Below are positions 12,901-23,986 of a DNA stretch of 64,000 bases, in pieces. The translations under genes and the position numbers were made by a program. Under the pieces are notes generated by a model. That model ran no database searches. It saw only the letters and a program-made list of their open reading frames with translations, and was not told the DNA's origin. This DNA is from Anas platyrhynchos (taxonomy: Eukaryota > Chordata > Aves > Anseriformes > Anatidae). Numbering within the stretch: position 1 is the first letter of the stretch; every line of letters begins with the position of its first letter. The stretch spans positions 20,680,001-20,744,000 of the forward strand of contig NC_092593.1 in NCBI RefSeq assembly GCF_047663525.1, in the 5' to 3' direction.

Positions 12901-15900
12901 CTTTTCACTTTGCTGCTTTGTGCAGAAAGTGGTTTGGGGATGGGGGGTTGCCTTTAACTGATTCTGCGTTGGTGTAGATTAGATAAAAACCTGTAAACCT
13001 TGAATTCTTTGGCTGCAGTAACTTACTATAACTTGTAAAATAGGCTAATGCTTTCGGTTAAGATTGGTGTGCTATGTTAAAATTCATTCCTTTGACCTGC
13101 AGCCTGTTCTAAGGCCTTAAAAGTTGTTCTAAAATATACATTGTTTCCTTGCCAAAGAAAACAGACTGTTCAGACATTAATATTTATTTTGGTGTAGTTT
13201 TCTTCTGTTTAATGTTGAAGGTTCAGTTTCTTCTGTCTGCAGCTGTACTGTTAGTGTAGTTTGATAAGATGTCTTTGCAGTTTCCAATGGATATATAAAA
13301 AAAGACTTGATGCTAATAAGAAAACTCTGGAGTAGTAGTCCATAAACAGCTAGTGTGCCCTCCTGGAGTTCTGGCTAGGACTTCTGATTTTGTGGATTAA
13401 GAGTTTATGGGAATTTCTTAACACATTGGAGAATGTTCATGCCATTTAATTAATTTACCTAAAGTGTGTTGACTCAGAAGCCCAGACTTCCTGTAGTGAA
13501 GTTCTTAAAGTACTTTTTTATGGTTATATTTTTTTTTCAAATTATCACAACTGACATACTTGCATCTCTTTTAATAGTCTCAGATCAGTTAGAGGGCGTA
13601 AAAAGCTGTGTGTGTCCCTGTATTATTTCCTGCTGGACTATTATAAGGTCCAATGAATGAGGGTCCAATGAATAAGGCCCTCGAATGAGGGTGGAAAGGC
13701 CTTGCAGAGGGATCTGGATAGGTTGGAGAGCTGGGCGATCGCCAACCGCATGAAGTTCAATAAGAGCAAGTGCCGGGTCCTGCACCTGGGACGGGGAAAC
13801 CCTGGCTGCACGTACAGACTGGGCGATGAGACGCTGGAGAGCAGCCTAGAAGAGAGGGATCTGGGGGTCGTGGTAGACAGCAAGTTGAATATGAGCCGGC
13901 AGTGTGCCCTGGCAGCCAGGAGGGCCAACCGTGTCCTGGGGTGCATCAAGCACGGCATCGCTAGTAGGTCGAGGGAGGTGATTGTCCCGCTCTACTCTGC
14001 GCTGGTGCGGCCTCACCTCGAGTACTGTGTGCAGTTCTGGGCACCACAGTATAAAAAGGACATGAAACTGTTGGAGAGTGTCCAGAGGAGGGCTACGAAG
14101 ATGGTGAAAGGCCTGGAGGGGAAGACGTACGAGGAACGGCTGAGGGCACTGGGCCTGTTCAGCCTGGAGAAGAGGAGGCTGAGGGGAGACCTCATCGCAG
14201 TCTACAACTTCCTCGTAAGGGGGTGTCGAGAGGCAGGAGACCTTTTCTCCATTAACACCAGCGACAGGACCCGCGGGAATGGAGTTAAGCTGAGGCAGGG
14301 GAAGTTTAGGCTGGACATCAGGAAGGGGTTCTTCACAGAGAGAGTGGTTGCACACTGGAACAGGCTCCCCAGGGAAGTGGTCACTGCACCGAGCCTGACT
14401 GAATTTAAGAAGAGATTGGACTGTGCACTTAGTCACATGGTCTGAACTTGGGTAGACCTGTGCACTGTCAAGAGTTGGACTTGATGATCCTTAAGGGTCC
14501 CTTCCAACTCAGGATATTCTATGATTCTATGATTCTATGATTCTAAGGTTGCTAGTAAATTGCTCATTTGGAGCTCCAGTTGACAAACCAAGAACTGGTG
14601 ACTTGTGTAATTAAGAAATAGCCTGCTCTTTAGCTGGGTTCCTTTCCAAACCGGATGGCTTAGTAAGCAATTCCTATCTTTCTGCAGAAAAACGTGTAAA
14701 ACATGCTGAGCTGGGGGATTAGAGTTGTTCTCTGAGCATCATTTCACGTAGTAGTAAGGTTGGTTATCTGAGTCTTCCCTCTGTTGGGCTGACTTTAATG
14801 GGTAATCAGTTCAGTGTATGCTAAACTAGTATCTCTTTTGTTTTAAAACTTCCCTTGTTGGTGGTTTGAGTAGCTTTTATATCAAGTCAGATTACACCTG
14901 AAGTAATTTATAAAAAAAAGTTAAAAACATTTAGATTTTTAATTATTCTTCATACATAGGTGATGTTATATAAAACATCATCTGTAAACATACACAGCTA
15001 TACAAATTTTTGACAGTACAAATTTAGTACTTTAGATCTTCTTCATAGGCATAAAATGTTTGAAACTTTTCTACCTACTTCCAGACACATGCTGTGTTTT
15101 GCTTGGGAGAAAGTATTTTTCCAAAGTTGATTTTTCTGAGATGTATTTATAACTGTTTGATATCTAAATCTTTGTTGTTCTGACTTATAGCCAAGAAAGA
15201 AGAAAAGAAAAGACACAAGTCGTCTTCCTCATCCAGTGACTCGGAAAGTTCAAGTGATTCAGAATCATCTTCGGATTCATCATCGGATTCTGAGAGTGCT
15301 TCAGAAGAGAAATCGAAAAAACGAAAAAAGAAACACAAGAAAAATTCTAAGAAACACAAGAAGGAAAAGAAAAAGAGAAAGAAGAGCAAGAAAAGGTCTG
15401 TATTGAGATCTGTGTGTATGCTGTGTGGTGTAATTTTCTCTTGTAGCTACACAAAATTGTGTTCCGTATCTAGTGAAGTAGACAAGTTTAGTTGTTTTTT
15501 TTTTTTTCCTGATTTGATGGTAAAGGACAGTGTCCGTGTACAAACATGCTGCAGCTTGTAAAGGAGTGAAAGAATGGACCAAGAATTTTGCATACTTTCC
15601 AAATCGAGTTGTGGGAATGCTTGGACTGAAGTGGTGGTTGTGGTGATAGCTTGTTTACCTAAATTCATTTCTGTACAACTCAATGTACATATATCCAGTG
15701 CGACTTAGGAGAATATAGTTTTGCTTTTATTCTCGTATACTAAACAAAATATTACAGATAAACATACCACTAGTTCTGTGTAATATACTGAAAGTCTTGC
15801 AGTTTCACTGGAAGATGATAAAACTCAGTCTTTTGCTTCTGAAAGTGGTATTTCTAATCTAATAGTTTGTCTTTCAACATGAGATAAAGCTGTGTCAGTC

Positions 15901-18900
15901 CAAGTTACATTTTTCCAAGCTGGCAGTAAAATATAAGAAATACTCATTTGGTGCTGTCAGGCATTATTTCTGTGGGAGTAAGCCACTTTCACACAATTTT
16001 GTTGTTTTTACCAACTACTTGGAGCTACAGTAGTTTTTAGTCAGTTATATGCAAGTGTAAAATATTTCAAGAAAGCTGTATCTAACCATAGAATAAATGT
16101 ATGTTCGGTGTTGCATCATTGGAACCAGAAAAATATTGGGTAAGAATCTATTGTAGTTGCATGTTTTGGAGTAAAGATATGGGGGTGAAATGTTTCTGAA
16201 ATGGTTATTTGTTCCCCACGTTTCTTACTTTATTACTGTGTACTGAATTAAGCGAATTTTTTTTAATTTTACTTAAATAGATTGAAAGGGTTTTTTTCTC
16301 ATCCAGATAACTCATCTCAAGTGTAAATATTTATTTTTATACAAAATATAAAGCTCATCCAGTGAAAGTGAAGATGAAAACCCTGAAGCACAGCCATTAT
16401 CTACTGTCCGTCCTGAAGAAATTCCTCCTGTTCCTGAAAACCGGTTCCTGATGAGGAAAAGTCCTCCTAAAGCAGATGAGAAAGAAAAAGAGAGGAAAAG
16501 CAGAGAGAAGGAAAGAGAAAGGTAATATACCTGTTTGATGAGACACTGACAGTCATATTGCTGTTTTAAGACTGAGTCCTTTCCCTGTTAAACAATTGCA
16601 TGTTTCTGAGCACAGGTGGATAATTTTTTTTTGCAGTTGACAAGTCTTTTTGTTCCTAGAACAAAAGGTTAATGTTTGGAAATAGTTTTAGTGAATGAAA
16701 AATGTAGAATGAATGATTCAAGAAAAAGCAAGTGAAATGGAGTGTAGTTTAATTTACAATTCATTACATACAACTGTCTGATATGAATTTACAACTTTTT
16801 TTTTAAAACAAAATACCTGGAAGTCGTGAAATATTCTCTGGTCATGAAGTCTGAAGCATTCATGGGGAATGTTAGAGGGGGACAGGGAAGGGAACTATTT
16901 GATCAGTACCAGTTGGGGTTTTGTCTCGCGCTTGTTTAAGAGATTTAACCTAAACGTAGTTAAGACGAGATTGCCTACTCCCTTTATTATAAAGACTTGA
17001 TTGAAAAAAAAATTAGAAGGAAAAAGAAAGGTAAGGAGGAAATGTGACAACTAATTTTTAGGTACAGTTCTCATTGGAAATTGAGAGGGATGGCTGCTTT
17101 TGGGAGCTACCTAGAGATTATCAATATTATTTTGTCCATTAGTTACTAACCCAAAGTGGAAATTTCATGTGGAAAGCTAGTACTGTGTAACAATTACTAC
17201 ATGTGCCCTTGTGACATTTTATAGGTTCTGTGCACATCTCTTAAGCCTGTTTTATAAAACCTAAACTTGAGATGGCACAGGTGTTGCAGTTATTCCATGT
17301 AGGATTTTGTGATTGTCCACTGTTGTTTCTATCTGTACTAGAGAGGTTGAAATGCAATTAAATTTAAACTTTACTGCTTGGGTTTCTTCTCTTACAGTAA
17401 CAGTTTAAATGGACCTCGCAAATGAACCTCAGCTGTACTCATGAAATGAACTGATAATGAAGGGTGGCTTTGTATTGTCACTGCCAGAACACAACAGTGC
17501 CTTTCAGAGCTGTGTGAGGATATTCACTTTTCTCATCTGTGAATAAAACCTCGCACAGGCAATCAGTGCGTTGCAGCTTTTCTCCCATACGTGTACAGAT
17601 CTTCTGTACATTTAAAAAAAAAAAAAAAAAAAAAAGTTAAGCTAGCCACTCCTGAAAAAGTGAAGTATCAGTTTAAATTTATGGTGTGTCATTACTTTGT
17701 CCTGGCATGTGTGGTCATCAGGCTCCAAAATGTAAAATAGTTAACAACAAATTTGAAGGAAAAGGTGGACCTTTTCTGATATCAACAGTTTATTTTTTTT
17801 GTTCTGTTAATGCCGCATACAAAAGCAAAAGGCATGTGGTGTGGTTGTTACTGTGCCAATAATAAAGGATAACATTTAATGTTTGTTTTCTTTTGATTGT
17901 ATTTAATTTCTGAAGAAGATATGAAGCTGTTTTTATCTTCTTTTCATTCAGTGTTACAAACAATATCACTTTACTTTTAGTAATCTATCGAATTCCCAGT
18001 CAACATACCAGAGAAGATTGTTGGTGACCAGATCTGGAAGGAAAATAAAAGGAAGAGGACCACGGGTAAATGTTTGCAATCCCTTCCCCAAAAGAAACAG
18101 GGTGGCAGCCTGCTCTTACTGAGCCTTTTCATTAGGATGGTCAATTTGGGGGGTGGGAGGATGCACGTGTAATTTATGGTGCATTATAATTGATCAGCGG
18201 GCTAAAGCTTGAAGTAAGACAAAGAAAATTAGTTTACTGTTTGCGTACTGAGTTGGAAAGGAGGAGGATGCAAAACAACAAACGCTTTCATTGTGTTACT
18301 GTAGTAGTTTGTGAATCCGTGAATCTAGCTCAGAAATTGTTCTAGTGAACACCAGAATCTGTAAAATGTCACTAGAAGGAATATGGGGGAAGACTGCCCT
18401 TATTTTCAAAGGTGAGCTTAAGGAAAAAAAAAAAGTGTTGTTTTGGTGTTGCTTGTCAAAGCTAAGAATTTTCGTTGTCAGAAAAGTAACTTGTACTAAT
18501 TAAAAATGGACAGAAGACTTCCACATCTGGATGTTGTACCAAAAAATTGCTGAGAAGTTACCTTAAATAGTTACTTGATCAGACATTTTGTATTCCTGCT
18601 GTAGCTGAACATTAAATACGTTTTTTTTGGTGAATTACTAACTTGGAAGCATAAACCTGATACATACATCTAAGTGTAATGTTAGGTGCTGTGGAGAATC
18701 ACCCACTGGGGATAAAATACTGCTTTGAATTTCACATGCAGTTGATGACTAACTTATACCCATATTTTTTTCTTCTTTTCCTGTCAAGCGTTACCGGACG
18801 CCTTCCAGATCCAGGTCAAGAGATCGATTTCGACGCAGTGAAACTCCTCCACATTGGAGGCAAGAAATGCAAAGAGCTCAAAGAATGAGAGTGTCTAGTG

Positions 18901-20323
18901 GAGAAAGATGGATAAAAGGGGACAAGTAAGATTATTTCTTTTTGGACTGTGTGCATTTAAATTTTTGTATATATCAAAGTAATAGGCACTTCAGCTATAG
19001 TTACTTTGAAGAAAAAGGGACACTGACTTGATTATTCCAGCGCTTAACTGTCAGAATTCAATCATGCTAATTTGTGGCTACCATAAATATATGGGTTTTA
19101 ATACAGATGGCCTGGTGTGACTTCGTTTTAGTCTCACTTCTGACTATTTTTCAGATTGGAGGGGATTCACAATATTTTTAAAATGTAATTTTTCTCTCTC
19201 TCCAAGGAGTGAAATAAATGAAATAAAGAAAGATAATCAAAAAAGCCCAGGAAGAGGAAGAGAGAGAAAAATATCAGACCACAGACAAGCTTCTGAAAGC
19301 CCAAGCAGAAGAGGGGAAAAGGAGAAGAAAAAAGATCACAAATCCAGCAGTAAAGACAGGGAGACAAGAAGGAATTCAGAAAAAGATGACAAGCATAACA
19401 AGAGCAAGACCAGGAAAAGAGGTAAATCTAGAAGCCATAGTAAAAGCAGAGAGAAATCAAGAAGTAAAGAAAGAGACTCCAAACACAGCAGACATGATGA
19501 AAAGAGAGTAAGATCAAGAAGCAAAGAGAGGGACCATGAGAAAGGTAGAGAAAAAGAAAAGCGCTATGATTCCAGAGGGAGAGAGAAAGAAAGAAGTAGG
19601 AGTAAAGAGAGAAGCAGAAGGGCAGGTTCAAGAAGTAATGACCATGACCATAGGAAGAGTAAAGACAGGGAGAAACATAAGTCAAGAAGCAGAGAGCGTG
19701 ATCATGGTAGAGGAAAACATAGTTCCAGTAGTAGAACAAGGGAACGAAGCAAAAGCAGAGATAGGGGTAGGAGAGCAAGATCAAGAAGCAGAGACAGAGA
19801 TCGCAGTAGAAGTAAAGACTACTCAAGGAATAGAGACAGAGAAACAAGAAGAAGAAGATCAAGAAGCAGAGAAAGGAGAGGTACGCCAGATAGATACAGA
19901 GGAAGAGAAAATAGAAGAAGGAGAGACTCAAGAAGCTCAGAGAGAGAGGAAAGTCAAAGCAGAAACAGAGAGAGGTATTCAAACAGAGAAAGTAGAAGCT
20001 CATATAAGAGAAATGATTCTGAAAGCCAAAGGAAGAGGCGTTCAAAAAGCCGTGACAGTAGCAGTCCTGAATCCAGTAAAGATAAGAAGTCTAGTAGAGA
20101 TCAAGATAGAAGTCCAGACTCAAAAAAGAGACCAAGTAGCAAAGAGAGAGATTCAAAAAAATCATACTCACGCAGGAGTAATGAGAAGGAAAAGACCAGA
20201 TCTTCAACAGAGAAAGAAATTAACCAAAAATCAGAGAGTCAGGAAAGAGATCATGCCCCTAGTAAGGATAAAAAGTCCGATCATGAAACAAGTCCTGGAA
20301 CAGATGACGACAGGCATGGATGA
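947..20323 (+). CDS. PPIG: Peptidyl-prolyl isomerase G (cyclophilin G, SR-cyclophilin)
   Basis: Nuclear cyclophilin that isomerises X-Pro bonds and, by family knowledge, works with SR proteins and the RNA polymerase II C-terminal domain in splicing. Thirteen coding exons join in phase: 947-1007, 1113-1187, 3529-3636, 4128-4172, 6054-6141, 7243-7272, 7363-7502, 15191-15395, 16354-16521, 17981-18065, 18789-18925, 19207-20323 (12 listed pieces, plus an alternative end at 17398). Total 2259 nt, 752 aa; human is 754 by memory. Residues about 8-175 form the cyclophilin domain with [15 protein letters not shown] (catalytic R67, F72, M73, Q75). His133 replaces the Trp of cyclophilin A in PHLDGHHVVFG, as in human PPIG, which is expected to weaken cyclosporin binding. 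Residues from about 183 on are Ser/Lys- then Arg/Ser-rich. The last exon (1117 nt) carries most of the RS domain and ends DDRHG. The donor after 15395 is weak (GTCTGT). Confidence 0.96.
10030..10320 (+). mobile_element. Possible old LINE (CR1/L3-like) reverse-transcriptase fragment in a PPIG intron
   Basis: The run through ATTATGCCAGTG, then GAACTAGC, then CTTATGGAACAAGTAA, and later CAGGCAAACTTGGTT resembles the stretch of old CR1/L3-type LINEs that encodes the region around the RPISLTS motif of reverse transcriptase. It is heavily decayed and has no open frame. The call rests on remembered consensus phrases. Confidence 0.4.
13647..13676 (+). repeat. Two tandem 15-bp units at the 5' junction of the CR1
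   Basis: GGTCCAATGAATGAG is followed at once by GGTCCAATGAATAAG, one mismatch apart, right before the CR1 sequence begins. It may be a local duplication formed at insertion or chance. Confidence 0.5.
13677..14545 (+). mobile_element. CR1 LINE, 5'-truncated, with intact reverse-transcriptase C-terminal frame
   Basis: About 870 bp in sense orientation inside the large PPIG intron (7503-15190). An uninterrupted 247-codon frame (13702-14445) encodes the end of CR1 ORF2: [15 protein letters not shown], then [14 protein letters not shown], then [13 protein letters not shown], ending LTEFKKRLD. The element finishes with GGACTTGATGATCC, CCCTTCCAACTC and about three copies of the ATTCTATG octamer (14516-14543), the typical CR1 3' end. 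It is GC-rich against an AT-rich intron. The open frame suggests a fairly recent insertion. Most of ORF2 and the 5' UTR are absent, so it is dead. Confidence 0.93.
17398..17425 (+). CDS. PPIG: Alternative PPIG terminal exon (short isoform lacking the RS domain)
   Basis: A good acceptor (polypyrimidine stretch then CTTACAG) ends at 17397. The reading frame left by the exon ending at 16521 continues here as SNSLNGPRK and stops at 17423-17425. Joined to the upstream exons this gives 315 aa: the cyclophilin domain plus the Lys/Ser-rich linker without the RS tail. AATAAA follows at 17542-17547 and again at 17861-17866, so the exon has its own 3' end. Short PPIG isoforms exist in mammals as far as I recall; use in this species is inferred from sequence only. 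Confidence 0.55.
17542..17547 (+). terminator. Poly(A) signal of the short PPIG isoform
   Basis: AATAAA lies 117 nt after the alternative stop codon. A second AATAAA is at 17861-17866. A genomic run of 22 A (17614-17635) sits between them and could cause internal-priming artefacts in oligo-dT cDNA. Confidence 0.5.
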
Positions 20324-20455
20324 GTTTGTGGACTTAATGTTTCCATTGTCTCAAAGTTTTAGAGACATTTTGGGGAACGCCTTTTTATAAGATGTGGACT
20401 CCAGTTTGGTCTTTTGATAATCTAAAACCTGGATCATTTGTACTGCTAAAGTTTT

Positions 20456-20461
20456 AATAAA
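20456..20461 (+). terminator. Poly(A) signal of full-length PPIG
   Basis: AATAAA 133 nt after the PPIG stop codon, in an AT-rich 3' UTR. This is the first canonical signal after the coding region and is the likely main 3' end. Confidence 0.65.
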
Positions 20462-23400
20462 CTTGAAATGAAAAAACAAATTCTATGTGTAATACAGTGT
20501 GCTGTGTTTTAAATACTTCATTGTTTTATGTATCCTTCTTGTGTGTTGGCAGCTAGGGAAGGTACCTTCAATGCCATATTTAGTTTCTACCTGATGAACT
20601 TAGTCTGATGCAAACAATGACTGCCTGTGAGGAAGCTTTCTTCATGTGTGAAGAAAGCTGCATGTATACTGTGTCATCTTAAAGCTAGGAGGTTTTTGCA
20701 AGAGGTCCATCATTCCAGTGTTGGTATATCTGTAATTCAGTAGGTACAAATCCTAAAGAAATTACTTATTTTGGGAGGAAAATTACTTTTTTTAATCACC
20801 AAGTGAGATAATTTATTTAAATCTTCACTATTAGTACTTTTCTCACTATCAACAGTAGAATTCATTCATGTTTTAAGGCAGCCATCTACGCTTGAGATTT
20901 TTCTTTTCCCTAAATATTTCTATAGAAAAATTATTTTTTGAAGTGCTCATCTACATAATTTTCTGTAACCTCCCTTTCTCTGTTCCACGCTTTCATCTTT
21001 GTTTACTGTGGAAAACTGAGCCTGGATGCTCTGACTGCCCTGCTTCAGTCACTAGTTAGTGGATGTGCAGAGATGAAACAGTGACGAGAATTCATAAGGT
21101 GTGTCTTCACCTCTTGGAAGTGGTAGTCACTGATCAGAACAAGGAACCAGCAAATCATTCCTATTTTTGTTGCTTAACAGTTAATGGGGAAACAATTGCA
21201 GTTAAGACAGTCCCTTAAATTTTTTAAACCAAGATTTGCTTTCTTCCTTAAATCCCCACATTATAAAGACTGTATTGTGAATTCCTCCACGTCTTCTACA
21301 TGTGTGCCTTCCTCAAACTAATTCCCTCCCTTTTCTGCTTTCCTGTTCTGCCTATAGGACCTTACTCTGTTTTGTTTTTTTTTTTTTCTTGCCATCATAC
21401 CTTCATATACAAGAGAAGGAAGTTGGTTTGTGTTGCTACAGTACTGCCCACATGTGTGATACCCAAGAGCAGCTGGTATAACTATAGTGGGCTGAAAGGG
21501 CAGATTTGGTACAAACCCCAACGCTTCTTTAAGCCCTTGGAACTACTTGCATTGAAGGCTGGCAAATGTTAATTTCTAAAGTGATGGGCATTAATGTAAA
21601 CTGTGTCCAAGTACAACAATGTTTCAGTTGATTTTACAGCAGTATTTTTGATTGTTTGGTTATAACTTGTTTTTACCATCTTTGCCGTTATTTTTGTAAT
21701 ATTATAACCCACTTTATGATTTTTGTGTGTCCACAGCAGATTAGCAGAATTGCTGAACTTGGCTTGGTATTGTGATCCAACAGTTGTTCTGAAGGAAAAT
21801 AACAGATATTTATGTATTGAAAGCAAAAGGGAATATAGAACTGTGAATAACGTTGAGGAACCCTTTAACAGAACGAAAAAACTAGAAGTTAGTGCCACAA
21901 GCTCTTCTACTGAAAAGTAACATTATCAAATACGGGCTATAAACTTTTTTTTCTGTTTTTGTATGTATTCTGTATTGCAGTTGCAATTCTGTGCAGAACA
22001 TGCAAAAATATTTCACAAGCATTTCTTGGGTAGATGACATGGCTGTTACTTAAAAGGGCTTACATGACTGAATGGAAGACTTGTAGTGGACCTGTTCTGT
22101 GTGTAGCAACTCTGGACTCGGAAGCTCTAGCGCAATCTTGAGGGCTGTGTTAAAAAGTTAGGTGTAAGAGAATTGTATGGCAGGTCAAAGGCTTCCTCAG
22201 TGCATTTACACTGCACTATGCATGCAGTGTGCTTCAGAGTCTCATTTAAAAACTGCAGTAGAATTTCATCTTTTTTTGTGGAGCTGCTACACACAAAAAG
22301 CCAACTTTATATTACTTGAGAGGTATGTTTGCACTACTGAGAATATTCTTGCCAATACCACTGAAGGCCATATAAGTCTGTAAACAACAACCCTCAACTA
22401 ACTATATCAACTCCTGCTGTAGAAAAGGGTAAAAATAAAACCAGTCAGCAATAAGGAAATCCATATGAGATAATTTACAAAACTGTAATGGTTTACAAAG
22501 TCTTGAATGTACTGAATTAAAATTTTGAAATGGAGACTATTCAGTTGTAGTTTGCAGCTGTCTGTAACTAGTTGTTTCAAAAAATGCACTTGTATATCTT
22601 CAATATGGATTAGTTTCCTCATTATAGTTCAGTAAACTACTTGTACAGATCAAGTGAGCTCTAATTCTTTCATAGCAGGTTAAAATTCATCTGAGTAAGT
22701 CGTGCAAAGCTCGTTTTATTTTTAATGCAGCGTGTAAGAAGTTGGGCACTTTTAATTGCACATGGTGGGATACAGTTAAACTCCTGATGTATGCATGCTT
22801 TGTCTGTATTGTATTTGGCGAGTTGTTTTAGTGCTGATCGCTTCCATTTGCTAAAATTGAAATACAACAGTTGTGGTCTTGTAAGAGGGAGGATGTGCCA
22901 GATTTGTGCTTTTCTTTATCCAGAAAATGAGTATGCTGGTACAAATTCAGTGGGACTGAAACACGGTCCTTTGGACTGAAAGATGTCCCCAAGCACCGCT
23001 GAGCTCTTTCCACCTTGTGAGCATGTGGTTCTTTCTTTGCCGGAACCACTTCTTCCTTCAGTGGCAGAGTTATCCTGTTCTCAGCCTCAGGCTAACTGTG
23101 TTTGGTCAGCGTGGAGCTCAGTGCCATCTTTGGCTGCAGTGTCACAGGTTATTGGCCTTTGGCTTGGAGAACAGAACGGGGAGCGTATTTCAAAGCAATA
23201 CTTACATTTACTGGAGGTGATGAAAACAATGCTTGTGGTTATCATCTCTTGTGGGTGGTGGTGGCATTGTATCTGGAAGGCAGTTTTTTCTGTCAGCACC
23301 CCAAAACCGACCTTTTAATGCATAATGCGTTTTAATGCACTGTGAACTTTGCAAGTATATGGTTAAAGTGAATGTACTGACATGAAATAATCTCCAAGGG

Positions 23401-23980
23401 TTAGACACGTATTCTCTGTCATACTGGCAACAGAAACTGACACTTTACTAATACGTTACAGCCTATATGTATGTAAAATGCTGAAGAATATTGTATTGGT
23501 AAGAGCCTTGCAAACTTAACCAGAAACAGACCGTATTTGATGGATTTTCTGGCTACTGCCATCAGCTCTGAAGCACAAATTCTTGGTGGTTGGTGATAAC
23601 AAGGTTGTGTAGACACTACTGGCTGTTAAAGATGTACTGCTGTCTGATAATTCTTTGGGTGGCACATTGGACTTCAGTTCATGTTTTTTTTTCTTTTGAT
23701 TTTTCAAAGGCTAACAGTTAAATTTTACCTCTGTTCTATTTCGTTGATAAAACTTTATCCTGAAACTTTTCACTTGCTACTGAAATCCCACACTGTAGAC
23801 TTCTCTTGCAGTGATCTTTGTCAGATGCCTGGAAGAATTTGCTGTGTTCCACTGAACAATGTCTGATTTGTAATAGTGTTAGCCTGGCAAATGAATTTTA
23901 GATTAATGTAAACATAAAAGAAGCAGTCCTTCATCTTTCTTTCCTGGAATTGTTGATTTCTTTGTTGCTTTACTGAAGCA

Positions 23981-23986
23981 AATAAA
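23981..23986 (+). terminator. Candidate distal poly(A) signal downstream of PPIG
   Basis: AATAAA in a T-rich setting about 3.6 kb past the PPIG stop. No gene on this strand lies between, so a long alternative 3' UTR is possible. The hexamer alone is weak evidence. Confidence 0.25.

Noticed and set aside
19428-20045. 205-codon minus-strand Leu/Phe/Cys/Tyr-rich frame and a 284-codon plus-strand frame at 19536-20390
   Set aside because: Both are other-frame readings of the repetitive RS-coding last exon of PPIG.
21723-21920. 65-codon frame after an acceptor-like CCACAG, ending in STEK
   Set aside because: It resembles an exon at first sight, but there is no known partner exon, no family match and no donor structure. 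It probably lies in PPIG 3' flank or a long 3' UTR.
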